64,000 nt of DNA from Falsiroseomonas sp046052145 (GCA_046052145.1 JBJOMW010000001.1:1-64000); one strand, 5' to 3'. Shown: positions 1 to 9,011, counted from the first letter of the stretch. Translations and numbers: made by a program. Notes: generated by a model not told the origin, from the sequence alone.

Positions 1-361
1 CCTGGTCTGCCTGCTGCCGCTGACGCCCGAAACCCGCGGCATCGTGGATGCGAAGCTGCTCGGCGCTCTGCCGCGCGGCGCCTTCCTGATCAACGGCGCG
101 CGCGGGTCGCATGTGGTGGATGCGGATCTGCTGGCCGCGCTGGAGAGCGGGCAGGTCGCGGCCGCGGCGCTCGATGTCTTCTCGCCGGAGCCGCTGCCGG
201 GCGACCACGCCTATTGGTCGCATCCGCGGGTGATCATGACCCCGCATGCGGCCAGCATCACCATTCCGGCCAGCGCCGCGCCGCAGGTGGTGGAGAACAT
301 CCACCGCGCCCGCGCGGGCCAGCCACTGATCAACTTGGTGGATTTCGCCGCCGGCTATTGA
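1..361 (+). CDS. 2-hydroxyacid dehydrogenase, GhrA-like (C-terminal part)
   Basis: Only the last 119 residues are present; the reading frame is open from base 2 and the start lies upstream of the window. It keeps the C-terminal hallmarks of NAD(P)-dependent D-2-hydroxyacid dehydrogenases: the NGARG block with the substrate-binding arginine, the DVFSPEPLP block with the acid of the relay, and the TPHAAS block with the catalytic histidine. The ending VDFAAGY resembles the glyoxylate/hydroxypyruvate reductase A branch, which reduces glyoxylate and hydroxypyruvate in the cytoplasm. The branch is inferred from the tail only. A serial-hairpin repeat begins 7 bases after the stop codon. Confidence 0.85.
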   Translation, partial: LVCLLPLTPETRGIVDAKLLGALPRGAFLINGARGSHVVDADLLAALESGQVAAAALDVFSPEPLPGDHAYWSHPRVIMTPHAASITIPASAAPQVVENIHRARAGQPLINLVDFAAGY

Positions 362-367
362 TGCCAA

Positions 368-482
368 GCGCACGAAGGTTTCACCTTCGTGCCCCTCAGA
401 CGCCGGGCGCCGCGCATCCGCGCGGCTTGGCTTCGCGGCATAAGCCGCGGGCCGCATTCGCGGCCTCGGCCCTTCGGGCCGC
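368..482 (+). repeat. Dispersed serial-hairpin element, copy A
   Basis: It starts just after the stop codon of the preceding gene. Five hairpins follow one another: 370-378/384-392 (GCACGAAGG with CCTTCGTGC), 409-415/420-426 (GCCGCGC with GCGCGGC, loop ATCC), 434-439/444-449 (CGCGGC with GCCGCG), 450-455/460-465 (GGCCGC with GCGGCC, loop ATTC) and 467-472/476-481 (CGGCCC with GGGCCG). The core CCCCTCAGACGCCGGGCG (392-409) and the word TTGGCTTCGC (427-436) recur in copy B at the same spacing. The function is unknown; REP-like repeat, 3'-end stabiliser or transcription end are all possible. Confidence 0.8.
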
Positions 483-541
483 AGGTCAAACCTTAATGAG
501 GCGGGTATGACCGGCGGCGATGAAGGCGCCGCGCGCGGGCT

Positions 542-937
542 TCAGCCCGCGCGACGGGACGCGTCGGCCTCGGCGGCCTGGGCCGGGTTCTCCCGCGATT
601 CCTGTTCGGCCTGCGCCATGATGGAGCGCAGGTCGCGCAGGAAGGCCGCGCCCTTCAGCGTGCGCTGCACCAGCACGCTGCGGCGGTCCATCGGGTCCAC
701 CTTGCGCCGTGCGAGGTCGAGCTCGCCGAGCCGGTCGAGCGCGCGCGTGATGGCCGGCTTGGAGACGTTCAGCTCCGCCGCCAGGCCGCGGACGGTGTGC
801 GGGCCGTCGTTCAGATAGACGGTCAGGAACACGCCGAGCTGGCGCGCCGACAGGTCCGGGCCGTCGCGTCGCACCAGCGCGACGACGGTGTCCCGAAGGA
901 TGCCGACAAGCACATCGGGATTGGTCTGGGTCGCCAT
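542..937 (-). CDS. MarR-family transcriptional regulator
   Basis: A 131-residue winged-helix regulator. The core contains a recognisable helix-turn-helix (SARQLGVFLTVYLNDG, then GLAAELNVSKPAITRALDRL) and a wing DPMDRRSVLVQRT, as in MarR proteins, which bind palindromic operators as dimers. I chose the ATG at 937 because AGGAAGG sits about 10 bases upstream. The frame stays open further upstream, and an in-frame ATG at 1099 would add a Lys/Arg/Ser-rich tail of 54 residues, but that start has no good ribosome binding site. The gene lies downstream of pepA in the same direction. The ligand and target are unknown. Confidence 0.8.
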   Translation of the reverse strand: MATQTNPDVLVGILRDTVVALVRRDGPDLSARQLGVFLTVYLNDGPHTVRGLAAELNVSKPAITRALDRLGELDLARRKVDPMDRRSVLVQRTLKGAAFLRDLRSIMAQAEQESRENPAQAAEADASRRAG

Positions 938-1127
938 GGTCTCAAATCCTTCCTGGGCGCCGTCCCGGAGCGTCGGTGCCGATGCCTCCCTGGCGCCAGA
1001 CTGTCCCTTGGCGCGCTTCTGCGATGTGGCCTTGCGCGACGCCTTGTCGCGCGAAGTACCCTTTTGAGAGCGGCCAGCCCCAGAAAGTTCCCGTTTCATC
1101 TTGGCTTTGTTACCGTCTTGCCGTGTC

Positions 1128-2507
1128 CTACCCCTCAAGAAGACAGGCAACGGCATGTGCGATGGCACGTGCCGCTTGAACCTCTCCACCCTCAGGACGC
1201 CCAGGTCGGGTCCCGTCGTTCCAGGCATACAGGTCAATGTGTGCCCAGCGCTGCCCCTCCGGCACGAAATGCTGAAGGAACAAAGCTGCGACGATGGCCC
1301 CGGCCATGGGCTTCTGCGCAATGTTGTTGATGTCAGCGGCCGGGCTGTCTAGCCACGTAACGTAAGTTTTTTGTAATGGAAGCCGCCAAAGTGGGTCGTT
1401 CCGGGCCAAACCCGAGGAAATAAGCGCATCTGCCAGCGCGTTATCATTTGCAAAAAGTGCGGGCAGGTCGGGTCCGAGCGCCACCCGCGCAGCCCCGGTG
1501 AGGGTCGCGCAGTCCAGTAACAGGGCCGGTTGCGACTCGGCGGCGAAGGCCAGCAGGTCGGCGAGCACCAGCCGCCCCTCCGCATCGGTATTGCCGATCT
1601 CGACCGTGAGCCCCTTGCGGGTACGGATCACATCCATCGGCCGGAAGGCCGTGCCGGAGACGGCATTCTCCACCGCCCCCACCAGCACCAGCAGGCGGAT
1701 GGGGCATCGCGCGGCCATCAGCATCTCGGCCGCGGCCAGCACCGCCGCCGCCCCGCCCATATCCTTCTTCATCCGCAGCATGGCGGCAGACGGCTTGAGG
1801 TCGAGCCCGCCCGTGTCGAAGCACACCCCCTTGCCGCAGAGCGCGACGAGCGGCCCGTCTGCCTTGCCTTCCCAGCGCAGCACCGCGACCCGCGGCGCCC
1901 GCGGGGAGCCGCCGCCGACCGCCTGCACGGCCGGGAAGCCGGCCTCCAGCGCCGCGCCCTCGATCACCTCGACGGTCGCGCCATGCGCCGCGCCCAGCGC
2001 GCGGACGGCCTCGGCCAGCTCGGCCGGGCCGAGCAGGTTGGCCGGGCTGTTGATCAGGTCCCGCCCGCGCCGGATCGCTGCAGCTTCCTGCCGGGCGGCC
2101 TCGGTGCCGGGGGGTGGCACCAGGCGCGCCGGGCCGCGGCCGGGCTTCGACTTCAGCGCGGTGTAGCGATAGGCGCCGAGGCCCCAGCCGAGCACCGCGG
2201 CCGCCGGATCGGGCGCGCCCTCGATCCGCCAGACTGTGCCTTCGGGCAGCACGAAGGGGGCGGCGCCGAAGGCCCAGGGGCTGGCCGCCCCCGCGGCGTC
2301 ATCCCCGAGACCGAGTACGGCCCCGGCTAGGCCCGCTTCCCCGGGCAGCAGCCGCAGCTCCTGCGGCTTCGCCGCGAAATCCAGGCTGCGGAGCCAGGCG
2401 GCCTGCGCGGCCGGCAAGGCGGCAAGCAGGGCGTCCAGCCCAGACGGCGTCACCGCATGCAGCGGCAGGGCGGCGCTGGCGGGATCGGCAAAACACTCGG
2501 ACATCAC
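1128..2507 (-). CDS. pepA: Leucyl aminopeptidase family protein (peptidase M17)
   Basis: A 459-residue cytosolic metallo-aminopeptidase that removes N-terminal amino acids from peptides. The C-terminal catalytic domain keeps the two-metal signature: a lysine and aspartate in CGKGVCFDTGGLDLKP, an aspartate in MKKDMGGAA, and the family signature NTDAEGRLVLADLL. The N-terminal third is variable, as usual for M17. The start is 4 bases after the stop of nadE, so the two genes are probably co-transcribed. A patch near 1330-1460 uses AT-rich codons (TTA, CTA, AAA, CTT) unlike the rest of the gene, although the protein sequence remains typical there. Confidence 0.9.
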   Translation of the reverse strand: MMSECFADPASAALPLHAVTPSGLDALLAALPAAQAAWLRSLDFAAKPQELRLLPGEAGLAGAVLGLGDDAAGAASPWAFGAAPFVLPEGTVWRIEGAPDPAAAVLGWGLGAYRYTALKSKPGRGPARLVPPPGTEAARQEAAAIRRGRDLINSPANLLGPAELAEAVRALGAAHGATVEVIEGAALEAGFPAVQAVGGGSPRAPRVAVLRWEGKADGPLVALCGKGVCFDTGGLDLKPSAAMLRMKKDMGGAAAVLAAAEMLMAARCPIRLLVLVGAVENAVSGTAFRPMDVIRTRKGLTVEIGNTDAEGRLVLADLLAFAAESQPALLLDCATLTGAARVALGPDLPALFANDNALADALISSGLARNDPLWRLPLQKTYVTWLDSPAADINNIAQKPMAGAIVAALFLQHFVPEGQRWAHIDLYAWNDGTRPGRPEGGEVQAARAIAHAVACLLEG

Positions 2508-2511
2508 AGTT

Positions 2512-4563
2512 TCATTTCCTGCCAGGGATGCGCGCCAGATCGGCGAGCCACGCCTCAGCCGAGGCGTCGGACGGCGCCCGCCAATCCCCGCGCGGGGAGA
2601 GCGAGCCGCCGGAGCTCACCTTCGGGCCATTCGGCACGGCCGAGCGCTTGAACTGGCTGGTGGCGAAGAAGCGCCGGACAAATACCCGGAGCCACCGCGC
2701 GATGGTGTCGAGGTCATAGGCCACGCGCTTGTCGGCGGGCGTGTGCGGTGGCCAGGCACCGGCCGCCGCATCGCGCCAGGCATGCCAGGCCAGGAACGCC
2801 ACCTTGGACGGCCGGAAACCGAAGCGCGTGATGTGGTAAAGATGAAAATCCTGCAGCGCATAGGGGCCGACGAAGTCCTCGGTCTTTTGGGCCGGCTGAT
2901 CGCCGCCGGTGCCCGGCACGAGTTCGGGCGAGATCTCGGTCGCCAGAATGTCCAGCAGCACGGGCTTCGCCGCCGCGCCGAAAATCCCCTCCTGCGCGAC
3001 CCAGCGGATCAGGTGCTGGATCAGCGTCTTCGGCACGCTGGCATTGACGTTGTAGTGCGACATGTGGTCGCCGACGCCATAGGTCGCCCAGCCCAGCGCC
3101 AGCTCCGACAGATCGCCCGTACCCAGCACGATCGCGTCATGGTGGTTCGCCAGCCTGAACAGCAGCGAGGTGCGCGCCCCGGCCTGCACATTCTCGAAGG
3201 TCACGTCGTGCACCGGCTGGCCTTCGGCGAAGGGATGGCCGATGTCGCGCAGCATCTGGAGGGAGGCCGGCGTCATGTCGGTCTCGGCCGCCGTGACGCC
3301 GAGTGCCTGCATCAGCGCCCAAGCATTGGACTTCGTGCGGTCGGTCGTGGCGAAGGCTGGCAGCGTCCAGGCCAGGATGTTCGTGCGCGGCAGGCCGAGC
3401 GCGTCGAAGGCATGGGCCGCGACCAGCAGCGCCTGGGTGGAATCGAGCCCGCCCGAGACGCCGATGACGATCTTCTTGATCCCCGTCGCCTCCAGCCGCT
3501 GGCGCAGGCCATATGACTGGATGTTGTAGGCCTCGTAGCAGAGCTCCGCGAGGCGCGAATCCTCGTCCGGCACGAAGGGGAAGCGCGGCACCACGCGCAC
3601 CAGGCCAAGATCGGCCTCGCGCTCCGGCGCCAGGGTGAAGGCCACCTCTCGGAAGGGACGCGGGGGGCGGTTCAGGTCCACCGTGTCGCCGAAGGTCTGC
3701 GTCCGCAGCCTTTCCTGTTGCAGCCGCTCGAGATCGAGATCGGCCAGGATCGGCGCCGCGTCGCGCGCGAAGCGCGGCGCTTCGGCGAGCAGCACGCCGT
3801 TCTCATAGATCATCGCCTGGCCGTCCCAGGCAAGGTCGGTGCTGGACTCGCCCGTCCCGGCCGCCGAGTAGAGATAGGCCGCGATGCAGCGCGCCGAATG
3901 CACCTGGCACAGGGCGTGGCGGAACGCCGACTTGCCGACCGTGACATTGCTCGCCGAGAGGTTCAGCAGCACCGTCGCGCCCGCCAGCGCCGCGGCGGTG
4001 GAGGGTGGCACGGGGGACCAGGCGTCCTCGCAAATCTCCACACCGATGACGAGGTCGGGCAGGTCCTCGGCCCGCAGCAGGATGTCGGTGCCGAAGGGCA
4101 CGTCCTGGCCCGCAAGGCGCAGCGTGGGCGGCACGGCGCCGGCGCCGCTGGCGAAGTGCCGCTTCTCGTAGAATTCGCGGTAGTTCGGCAGGTAGACCTT
4201 GGGGAAGGCGGCCAGGATGCGGCCGCGATGGATCGCGAGCGCGACGTTGTAGAGCCGCCCGCCCGCGCGCACCGGCGCGCCGACGAACAGCACCGGCGCG
4301 AGATCGCGGCTTTCGGCCAGGATGCGCCCGACGGCGCCCTCCACCGCCTCCAGCAGGGCGGTCTGCTGCAACAGGTCGTCGATCGCATAGGCCGACAGGC
4401 CAAGCTCCGGGAACAACACGATGGAGGCACCCGCCTCGGCCGCGCGGCGGGCCATGGCCAGCGTCTCCCCGGCGTTGAAGGCGGGATCGGCCACGCGGAC
4501 CCGTGGCGCACAGACCGCCGCGCGCACGAAGCCGTGGGTGTGGATGTTGTGGAAAGCCGTCAC
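2512..4563 (-). CDS. nadE: Glutamine-dependent NAD+ synthetase
   Basis: A 683-residue two-domain enzyme that converts nicotinate adenine dinucleotide to NAD using glutamine, the last step of NAD synthesis. The N-terminal nitrilase-like glutaminase (about residues 1-290) has the Glu-Lys-Cys triad: FPELGLSAY, FPKVYLPNYREF and EICEDAW, with the cysteine at residue 178. The C-terminal ATP-pyrophosphatase domain carries the P-loop motif GVSGGLDSTQALLVA. The length matches the long glutamine-dependent form found in Mycobacterium and many alphaproteobacteria. pepA follows 4 bases after its stop. nadD, which supplies its substrate, lies at 38200. Confidence 0.95.
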   Translation of the reverse strand: MTAFHNIHTHGFVRAAVCAPRVRVADPAFNAGETLAMARRAAEAGASIVLFPELGLSAYAIDDLLQQTALLEAVEGAVGRILAESRDLAPVLFVGAPVRAGGRLYNVALAIHRGRILAAFPKVYLPNYREFYEKRHFASGAGAVPPTLRLAGQDVPFGTDILLRAEDLPDLVIGVEICEDAWSPVPPSTAAALAGATVLLNLSASNVTVGKSAFRHALCQVHSARCIAAYLYSAAGTGESSTDLAWDGQAMIYENGVLLAEAPRFARDAAPILADLDLERLQQERLRTQTFGDTVDLNRPPRPFREVAFTLAPEREADLGLVRVVPRFPFVPDEDSRLAELCYEAYNIQSYGLRQRLEATGIKKIVIGVSGGLDSTQALLVAAHAFDALGLPRTNILAWTLPAFATTDRTKSNAWALMQALGVTAAETDMTPASLQMLRDIGHPFAEGQPVHDVTFENVQAGARTSLLFRLANHHDAIVLGTGDLSELALGWATYGVGDHMSHYNVNASVPKTLIQHLIRWVAQEGIFGAAAKPVLLDILATEISPELVPGTGGDQPAQKTEDFVGPYALQDFHLYHITRFGFRPSKVAFLAWHAWRDAAAGAWPPHTPADKRVAYDLDTIARWLRVFVRRFFATSQFKRSAVPNGPKVSSGGSLSPRGDWRAPSDASAEAWLADLARIPGRK

Positions 4564-4715
4564 GTCCTGGGCCCCGGATCAGCCGCGAGCATTGCCGCAG
4601 CGCGCCCCGGCGCGCAATCGGCCAGTGCGGTCAGGGCCGCGTCGGGCGGGGGCGGCAGGCGCCCCGGACCGCCCCGCGGGTCGGCCCACCGCCCGGACCA
4701 CGGCCTCGCGCCGGG

Positions 4716-5309
4716 TCACCCCGCCGGGCGGGGGAAGAGCGTCGCCTCGATCAGGGCGCAGAGCGCGTGGCCCAGCACCTCATGGCCTTCCTGGATGCGG
4801 GGCGTGCTGGTCGAAGGGATGCGGATGCAGACATCGCAGAGCGCCGCCATCAGGCCGCCGCCCTGACCGGTGAAACCGATGGTGGCCAGCCCCTGCGCGC
4901 GCGCTGCCTCGATCGCCGCGACCACATTCGGCGAATTGCCGGAGGTGGAGATCGCCACCAGCACGTCGCCCGCAACGCCCAGCGCCTCCACCTGGCGGGC
5001 GAAGACGCGGTCATAGCCATAGTCATTGCCGATCGCGGTCAGGATGGAGCTATCCGTGGTCAGCGCGATCGCGGGCAGGCCGGGACGGTCGTAATGGAAG
5101 CGGGAGACCAGCTCACCCGCCCAATGCTGCGCATCCGCAGCACTGCCGCCATTGCCGCAGAAGAGCAGCTTGCGGCCGGCCCTGAGCGCGGCGATGGAGA
5201 TCTCCGTCGCCTGGGCGGTGGCCGCGCAGAGCGCCGCATCGGCGGCCATCGTGTCCAGCAGCCGCGCCGTCGCGCTGATCGCCGCCGCGATCTCCTTCGG
5301 ATCAGGCAT
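4716..5309 (-). CDS. gmhA: Phosphoheptose isomerase (SIS domain)
   Basis: A 197-residue SIS-domain protein that converts sedoheptulose 7-phosphate to D-glycero-D-manno-heptose 7-phosphate, the first step of ADP-heptose synthesis for the lipopolysaccharide core. Typical GmhA blocks are present: LLFCGNGGSAADAQHWAGEL, the TDSSILTAIGND loop, VAISTSGNSPNV, and the C-terminal EGHEVLGHALC with metal-binding residues. GGAGG stands 7 bases before the ATG. It is the downstream partner of hldE in the same run of minus-strand genes, which supports the heptose role. Confidence 0.95.
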   Translation of the reverse strand: MPDPKEIAAAISATARLLDTMAADAALCAATAQATEISIAALRAGRKLLFCGNGGSAADAQHWAGELVSRFHYDRPGLPAIALTTDSSILTAIGNDYGYDRVFARQVEALGVAGDVLVAISTSGNSPNVVAAIEAARAQGLATIGFTGQGGGLMAALCDVCIRIPSTSTPRIQEGHEVLGHALCALIEATLFPRPAG

Positions 5310-5393
5310 GCCCCTACCTCCAGCCCGCCGCCGATCTATCCGGTTCCGCGCGACGCGGCCAGCACCGCCGGGTCACCATGGTGCGACGCTGCG

Positions 5394-6353
5394 TCACCGG
5401 TCGCGCCCATTCGCTGGCGCCGGCAGGGCGAGATAGGCCAGGCGCTTCGCCTCCAGCCGCCCGCGGGAAACAGTATCGAGGATCAGCCCGCTGGCGAGCG
5501 ACAGGAAGGAGAGCAGCGCGAGCCCCGTGGCGAGCACCGCCGTCGGCAGCCGCGGCACCAGCCCGGTCTCGAGGAAGGTGGCCAGCAGCGGCAGGGCCAG
5601 CAGGATCGCGGCGGCGAAGAGCACCGCGCCGGCGGCGGAGAAGAACATCAGCGGGCGCTCGCGCTGCACCAGCAGCAGGATGGTGCGCAGGATGCGCAGG
5701 CCATCGCGCCAAGTGTTGAGCTTGCTGGCCGAGCCCACGGGGCGTTCCTTGTAGGCAGTGCGCAGTTCGCCGACCGGCAGGCGCAACTCCAGCGCGTGGA
5801 CGGTGAACTCCGTCTCTGTCTCGAAGCCGGCGGCAAGTGCCGGGAAGCTCTTCACGAAGCGGCGGGAGAAGACGCGGTAACCGGACAGCATGTCGGTGAT
5901 GCGGTTGCCGAAGACCCAGCGGACCATGCCGGTCAGCACGGCGTTGCCGAAGCGGTGGCCGGGGCGATAGGCGCCGATGGCCTCGGTGACGCGCACGCCG
6001 GTGACCATGTCGAAGCGTTCGTCGAACAGCAGGCGCAGCATCTCGGGCGCGGCGGCGGCGTCGTAGGTGTCGTCGCCATCCACCAGCACATAGGCGTCGG
6101 CCTCGATATCGGCGAACATCCGCCGCACGACATGGCCCTTGCCCTGCTGCGTCTCGGTACGGACGATGGCGCCCGCGGCTTCCGCCACGCGGCGCGTGCC
6201 GTCGGCGGAGTTGTTGTCATAGACGTAGATCGCGGCATCCGGCAGCGCGGCGCGGAAGGCGGCGACCACGCGGGGCACCGCGACCTCCTCATTGTAGCAG
6301 GGGATGAGGACGGCGATGCGCGGAGCGGTGGATGCTCGGGCGCTCAAGCTCAT
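5394..6353 (-). CDS. Family 2 glycosyltransferase with two membrane segments
   Basis: A 319-residue protein. The N-terminal GT-A domain starts with VLIPCYNEEVAVPRVV, followed by DNNSADGT and VLVDGDDTYD, the nucleotide-sugar and metal-binding DxD region. Two hydrophobic stretches lie in the last third (about residues 230-250 and 265-290), as in DPM1/GtrB-like enzymes that load a sugar onto polyprenyl phosphate at the inner membrane. I chose the ATG at 6353 because GGAAGG precedes it; the upstream in-frame ATG at 6485 overlaps hldE. It lies between hldE and gmhA, so a role in surface glycan assembly is inferred. The donor sugar is unknown. Confidence 0.85.
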   Translation of the reverse strand: MSLSARASTAPRIAVLIPCYNEEVAVPRVVAAFRAALPDAAIYVYDNNSADGTRRVAEAAGAIVRTETQQGKGHVVRRMFADIEADAYVLVDGDDTYDAAAAPEMLRLLFDERFDMVTGVRVTEAIGAYRPGHRFGNAVLTGMVRWVFGNRITDMLSGYRVFSRRFVKSFPALAAGFETETEFTVHALELRLPVGELRTAYKERPVGSASKLNTWRDGLRILRTILLLVQRERPLMFFSAAGAVLFAAAILLALPLLATFLETGLVPRLPTAVLATGLALLSFLSLASGLILDTVSRGRLEAKRLAYLALPAPANGRDR

Positions 6354-6450
6354 CTCCACGGTATCCTTCCGGCTCCTGCAATGCCGGCCATCATGGGGCC
6401 GCGGGCCTAGCGAAACAATCGGCCCTGCCGCGATCGGGTGGTCGTCCGGC

Positions 6451-7983
6451 TCAGCCAGCCGCGGCGCGCGCTCCGGCATCGTCATTCGCTTGCAGGCGCA
6501 TGGCCGCGGCCCGCGCCAGCGTCGCCGTGGTGGAGCGGCCGGGCGCCAGGCCGATCAACGCAACCTCCCCACCCGCGGCCTGGACGATATCGGCTCCGGC
6601 CACCTGATCCAGCGTGTAGTCCGCGCCCTTCACCAGCACGTCTGGCACGAGGGCGCGGATGAGATCGAGCGGCGTGTCCTCGGCGAAGGCGACCACGGCA
6701 TCCACCATGCTGAGGGCGGCGATGACGGCGGCGCGGTCGGCCAGTGTGTTCACGGGGCGCGCCGGCCCCTTCAGCCTGGCGACCGAGGTATCCGTATTCA
6801 GCGCGACAATCAGCCGGTCGCAGCGCCGGCGCGCGGCGGCCAGCAGCGCGACATGCCCGGCATGCAGGATGTCGAAACAGCCATTGGTGAAGCCGATGCG
6901 CAGCCCGTGGCCGCGCCAGTCCTGCACCAGCCGCTGCGCCGAAGCGGTGTCCAGCACGGCTTGCTCCGTCGGGTCGGCCTGGCCCAGCGCACGCAGCGCA
7001 TGCGCCAGTTCCTCCGCCGTGACCGTTGCCGTGCCGAGCTTGCCGACGACGATGCCGGCCGCGGCATTGGCGATCTGCACCGCCTCCGGCAGCGGGTGGC
7101 CCGCGGCCAGCGCAAGCGCGAGCGAGGCGATGACGGTGTCGCCCGCGCCAGAGACGTCGAAGACCTCGCGCGCCTCCGCCGGCACGCTGGCGACACTGCC
7201 ATCAGCCGTGACCAGCATCATGCCCTTCTCGGCGCGGGTGCAGAGCACCGCGGGAATGCCGGTCGTGGCCATCACGGCCCGCGCGGCCGCCGCCACCTCG
7301 GCCTCGGTCGAGGTCGGCAGCCGCGTGGCGCGCGCCAATTCGCGTGCGTTCGGCGTGATCAGATCCGCGCCGGCATAGTGGCGGAAGTCATCGCTCTTCG
7401 GGTCGGCGAGGACTGGGATGCCCTGCGCGCGGGCGAAGCCGATGGCGGTCTCGATCACCGGGCGGGTCAGCACGCCCTTGCCGTAATCGGACAGGATAAG
7501 GGCAGCGCAGCCCGTCACGGCGGCCGAGAGGCAGGCGATCAGCGCCATGCTCTCCGCGCCGTCGAGCGGCGTGGCCAGCTCGTCATCCACCCGCACCAGC
7601 TGCTGCGTGCCGGCGATGACGCGCATCTTGCAGATCGTGGGACGGGACGCGCCTTCGACCATGCGGTCGATGAGACCTGGCTGCGACGTGACCAGGCGCG
7701 CAAGCTCGGCCGCGGCCGCGTCGCGCCCGCGCAGGCCGACGAGTACGGCTTGACCGCCGAGGGCCACGATGTTGCGCGCCACATTGCCAGCGCCGCCGAG
7801 CATGCTGAGCGTCTGCCGATGGCGCAGCACAGGCACAGGTGCCTCGGGCGAGATGCGCTCGACATCGCCATAGAGGAAGCGGTCGAGCATGACATCGCCG
7901 ACCACGGCGATGGGTCTGTCAGCCAGGGCGGCGAAGATCGGATGCGCGGGGCGATCCATTCCGCTGCTTCGCTCGGTGCTCAT
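6451..7983 (-). CDS. hldE: Bifunctional heptose 7-phosphate kinase / heptose 1-phosphate adenylyltransferase
   Basis: A 510-residue fusion enzyme. The N-terminal ribokinase-like domain (about 1-330) has VVGDVMLDRFLYGDVERISPEAP, GGAGNVARN and the anion-hole motif DVSGAGDTV. The C-terminal nucleotidyltransferase domain (about 350-480) has GFTNGCFDILHAGH with the HxGH signature. Together they phosphorylate heptose 7-phosphate at C1 and then make ADP-heptose in the cytoplasm. The start codon overlaps the stop of the FkbM gene (ATGA), implying translational coupling. gmhA is two genes downstream, so the heptose pathway is almost complete here; the phosphatase GmhB is not in the window. Confidence 0.96.
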   Translation of the reverse strand: MSTERSSGMDRPAHPIFAALADRPIAVVGDVMLDRFLYGDVERISPEAPVPVLRHRQTLSMLGGAGNVARNIVALGGQAVLVGLRGRDAAAAELARLVTSQPGLIDRMVEGASRPTICKMRVIAGTQQLVRVDDELATPLDGAESMALIACLSAAVTGCAALILSDYGKGVLTRPVIETAIGFARAQGIPVLADPKSDDFRHYAGADLITPNARELARATRLPTSTEAEVAAAARAVMATTGIPAVLCTRAEKGMMLVTADGSVASVPAEAREVFDVSGAGDTVIASLALALAAGHPLPEAVQIANAAAGIVVGKLGTATVTAEELAHALRALGQADPTEQAVLDTASAQRLVQDWRGHGLRIGFTNGCFDILHAGHVALLAAARRRCDRLIVALNTDTSVARLKGPARPVNTLADRAAVIAALSMVDAVVAFAEDTPLDLIRALVPDVLVKGADYTLDQVAGADIVQAAGGEVALIGLAPGRSTTATLARAAAMRLQANDDAGARAAAG

Positions 7984-9011
7984 CGTCCCATCCCGACGCG
8001 TAGGCGCGCAGCGAGGTCGATCCCTGGTGGACAGGCGACGACGTTGATCCGGGGCGGAAGCTCCGCGCGGTTCTTCACCGTCACTGGAATCACCCGGCCC
8101 GTCACCGCAGCGGACTCCGCCATCGCCGCCTGCGGCCCGTCATCCGGCGGAGGGTCGAGCGCGATCGCATGGAAGGCATGCTCGGCAATAGCCTGCAGGG
8201 CGTGGAACGGCGCCGCATCCACGTCGCCATCTGCATCAAGCCAGTGTTCGAACACGACCACGGGTCGGTGGCGGGCGATGCTGCGCGCCGCACCCCGGAT
8301 CACATCGGCCTCCGCCCCCTCGACGTCGATCTTGAGCAGGTCGAGCCGGGCCAGATTCCGCGCCGCTACGACGCGATCCAGCGTCTCCACGGGCACCTCC
8401 ACGGCGCCGTCGCGGCTGATGCGGTTATTGCCGGTGAAGAGTTCCGCGGACATGGTCGCCCGGCCCGGCGCGGCTCCGAGCGCGATCGCCAGCGGCTCGA
8501 CCAGATGCCCGATGCCAGTGGCCGCGATCACGCCGGCCAGCGCGGCGGCGCTGGCAGGGAAGGGCTCAACCGCCAGGATATGGCCGCGGAAGCCGGACCG
8601 CGCGGCGAGGAACAGCGGGAAGTAGCCCCAATTCGCACCGGCATCGACCAGCACACCGTCATCCGGCACGAAGGCATCCATCAGCATGCCGATATCCGGC
8701 TCATAGCCGCGCGCGAAAACAGCAAGGCTGCGATCCGCGCCGATGAACTGCGTGTTGGTCATATCCACCACCGCCATCGCCTCGCGATCCGCGAAGCGGA
8801 CATGCAGCCGGTCCTTGTGGATCCAGTCTGGATGGCCCGACCGCAACGCCGTCTGGAGGTCGTGATGGATGCTCCAGAGCGAGGCCTGGGTCGGGGGCGC
8901 TTCCTCCGCGTAAGTTGCGTGCCGGATGATGCGCGACAGCACGGAAAACGCTTCCAGCCGGATCGGGCAGCGCAGCCGCGTTGCGAAGTGGCCGACATCA
9001 GGCTGGCTCAT
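7980..9011 (-). CDS. FkbM-family SAM-dependent methyltransferase
   Basis: A 343-residue protein with the FkbM methyltransferase fold: VLVDAGANWGYFPLF is the SAM-binding glycine-rich motif, LAVEPFP is the acidic loop, and DLLKIDVEGAEADVIRGA and VVVFEHW are the typical later blocks. FkbM enzymes O-methylate sugars or polyketides. Here the position between a GT9 glycosyltransferase and hldE suggests methylation of a surface sugar, but this is inference. The first about 100 residues are not recognised. The stop overlaps the hldE start by 4 bases. An SD-like AGAGGAG lies about 13 bases before the ATG. Confidence 0.85.
   Translation of the reverse strand: MSQPDVGHFATRLRCPIRLEAFSVLSRIIRHATYAEEAPPTQASLWSIHHDLQTALRSGHPDWIHKDRLHVRFADREAMAVVDMTNTQFIGADRSLAVFARGYEPDIGMLMDAFVPDDGVLVDAGANWGYFPLFLAARSGFRGHILAVEPFPASAAALAGVIAATGIGHLVEPLAIALGAAPGRATMSAELFTGNNRISRDGAVEVPVETLDRVVAARNLARLDLLKIDVEGAEADVIRGAARSIARHRPVVVFEHWLDADGDVDAAPFHALQAIAEHAFHAIALDPPPDDGPQAAMAESAAVTGRVIPVTVKNRAELPPRINVVACPPGIDLAARLRVGMGR

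Noticed and set aside
4503..8625. Long open frames on the plus strand opposite nadE, gmhA, hldE and the glycosyltransferase genes (more than 600 codons)
   Set aside because: They are antisense to well-supported genes; their composition is rich in Arg, Ala and Gly with no family motif, as expected in GC-rich DNA where stops are rare.
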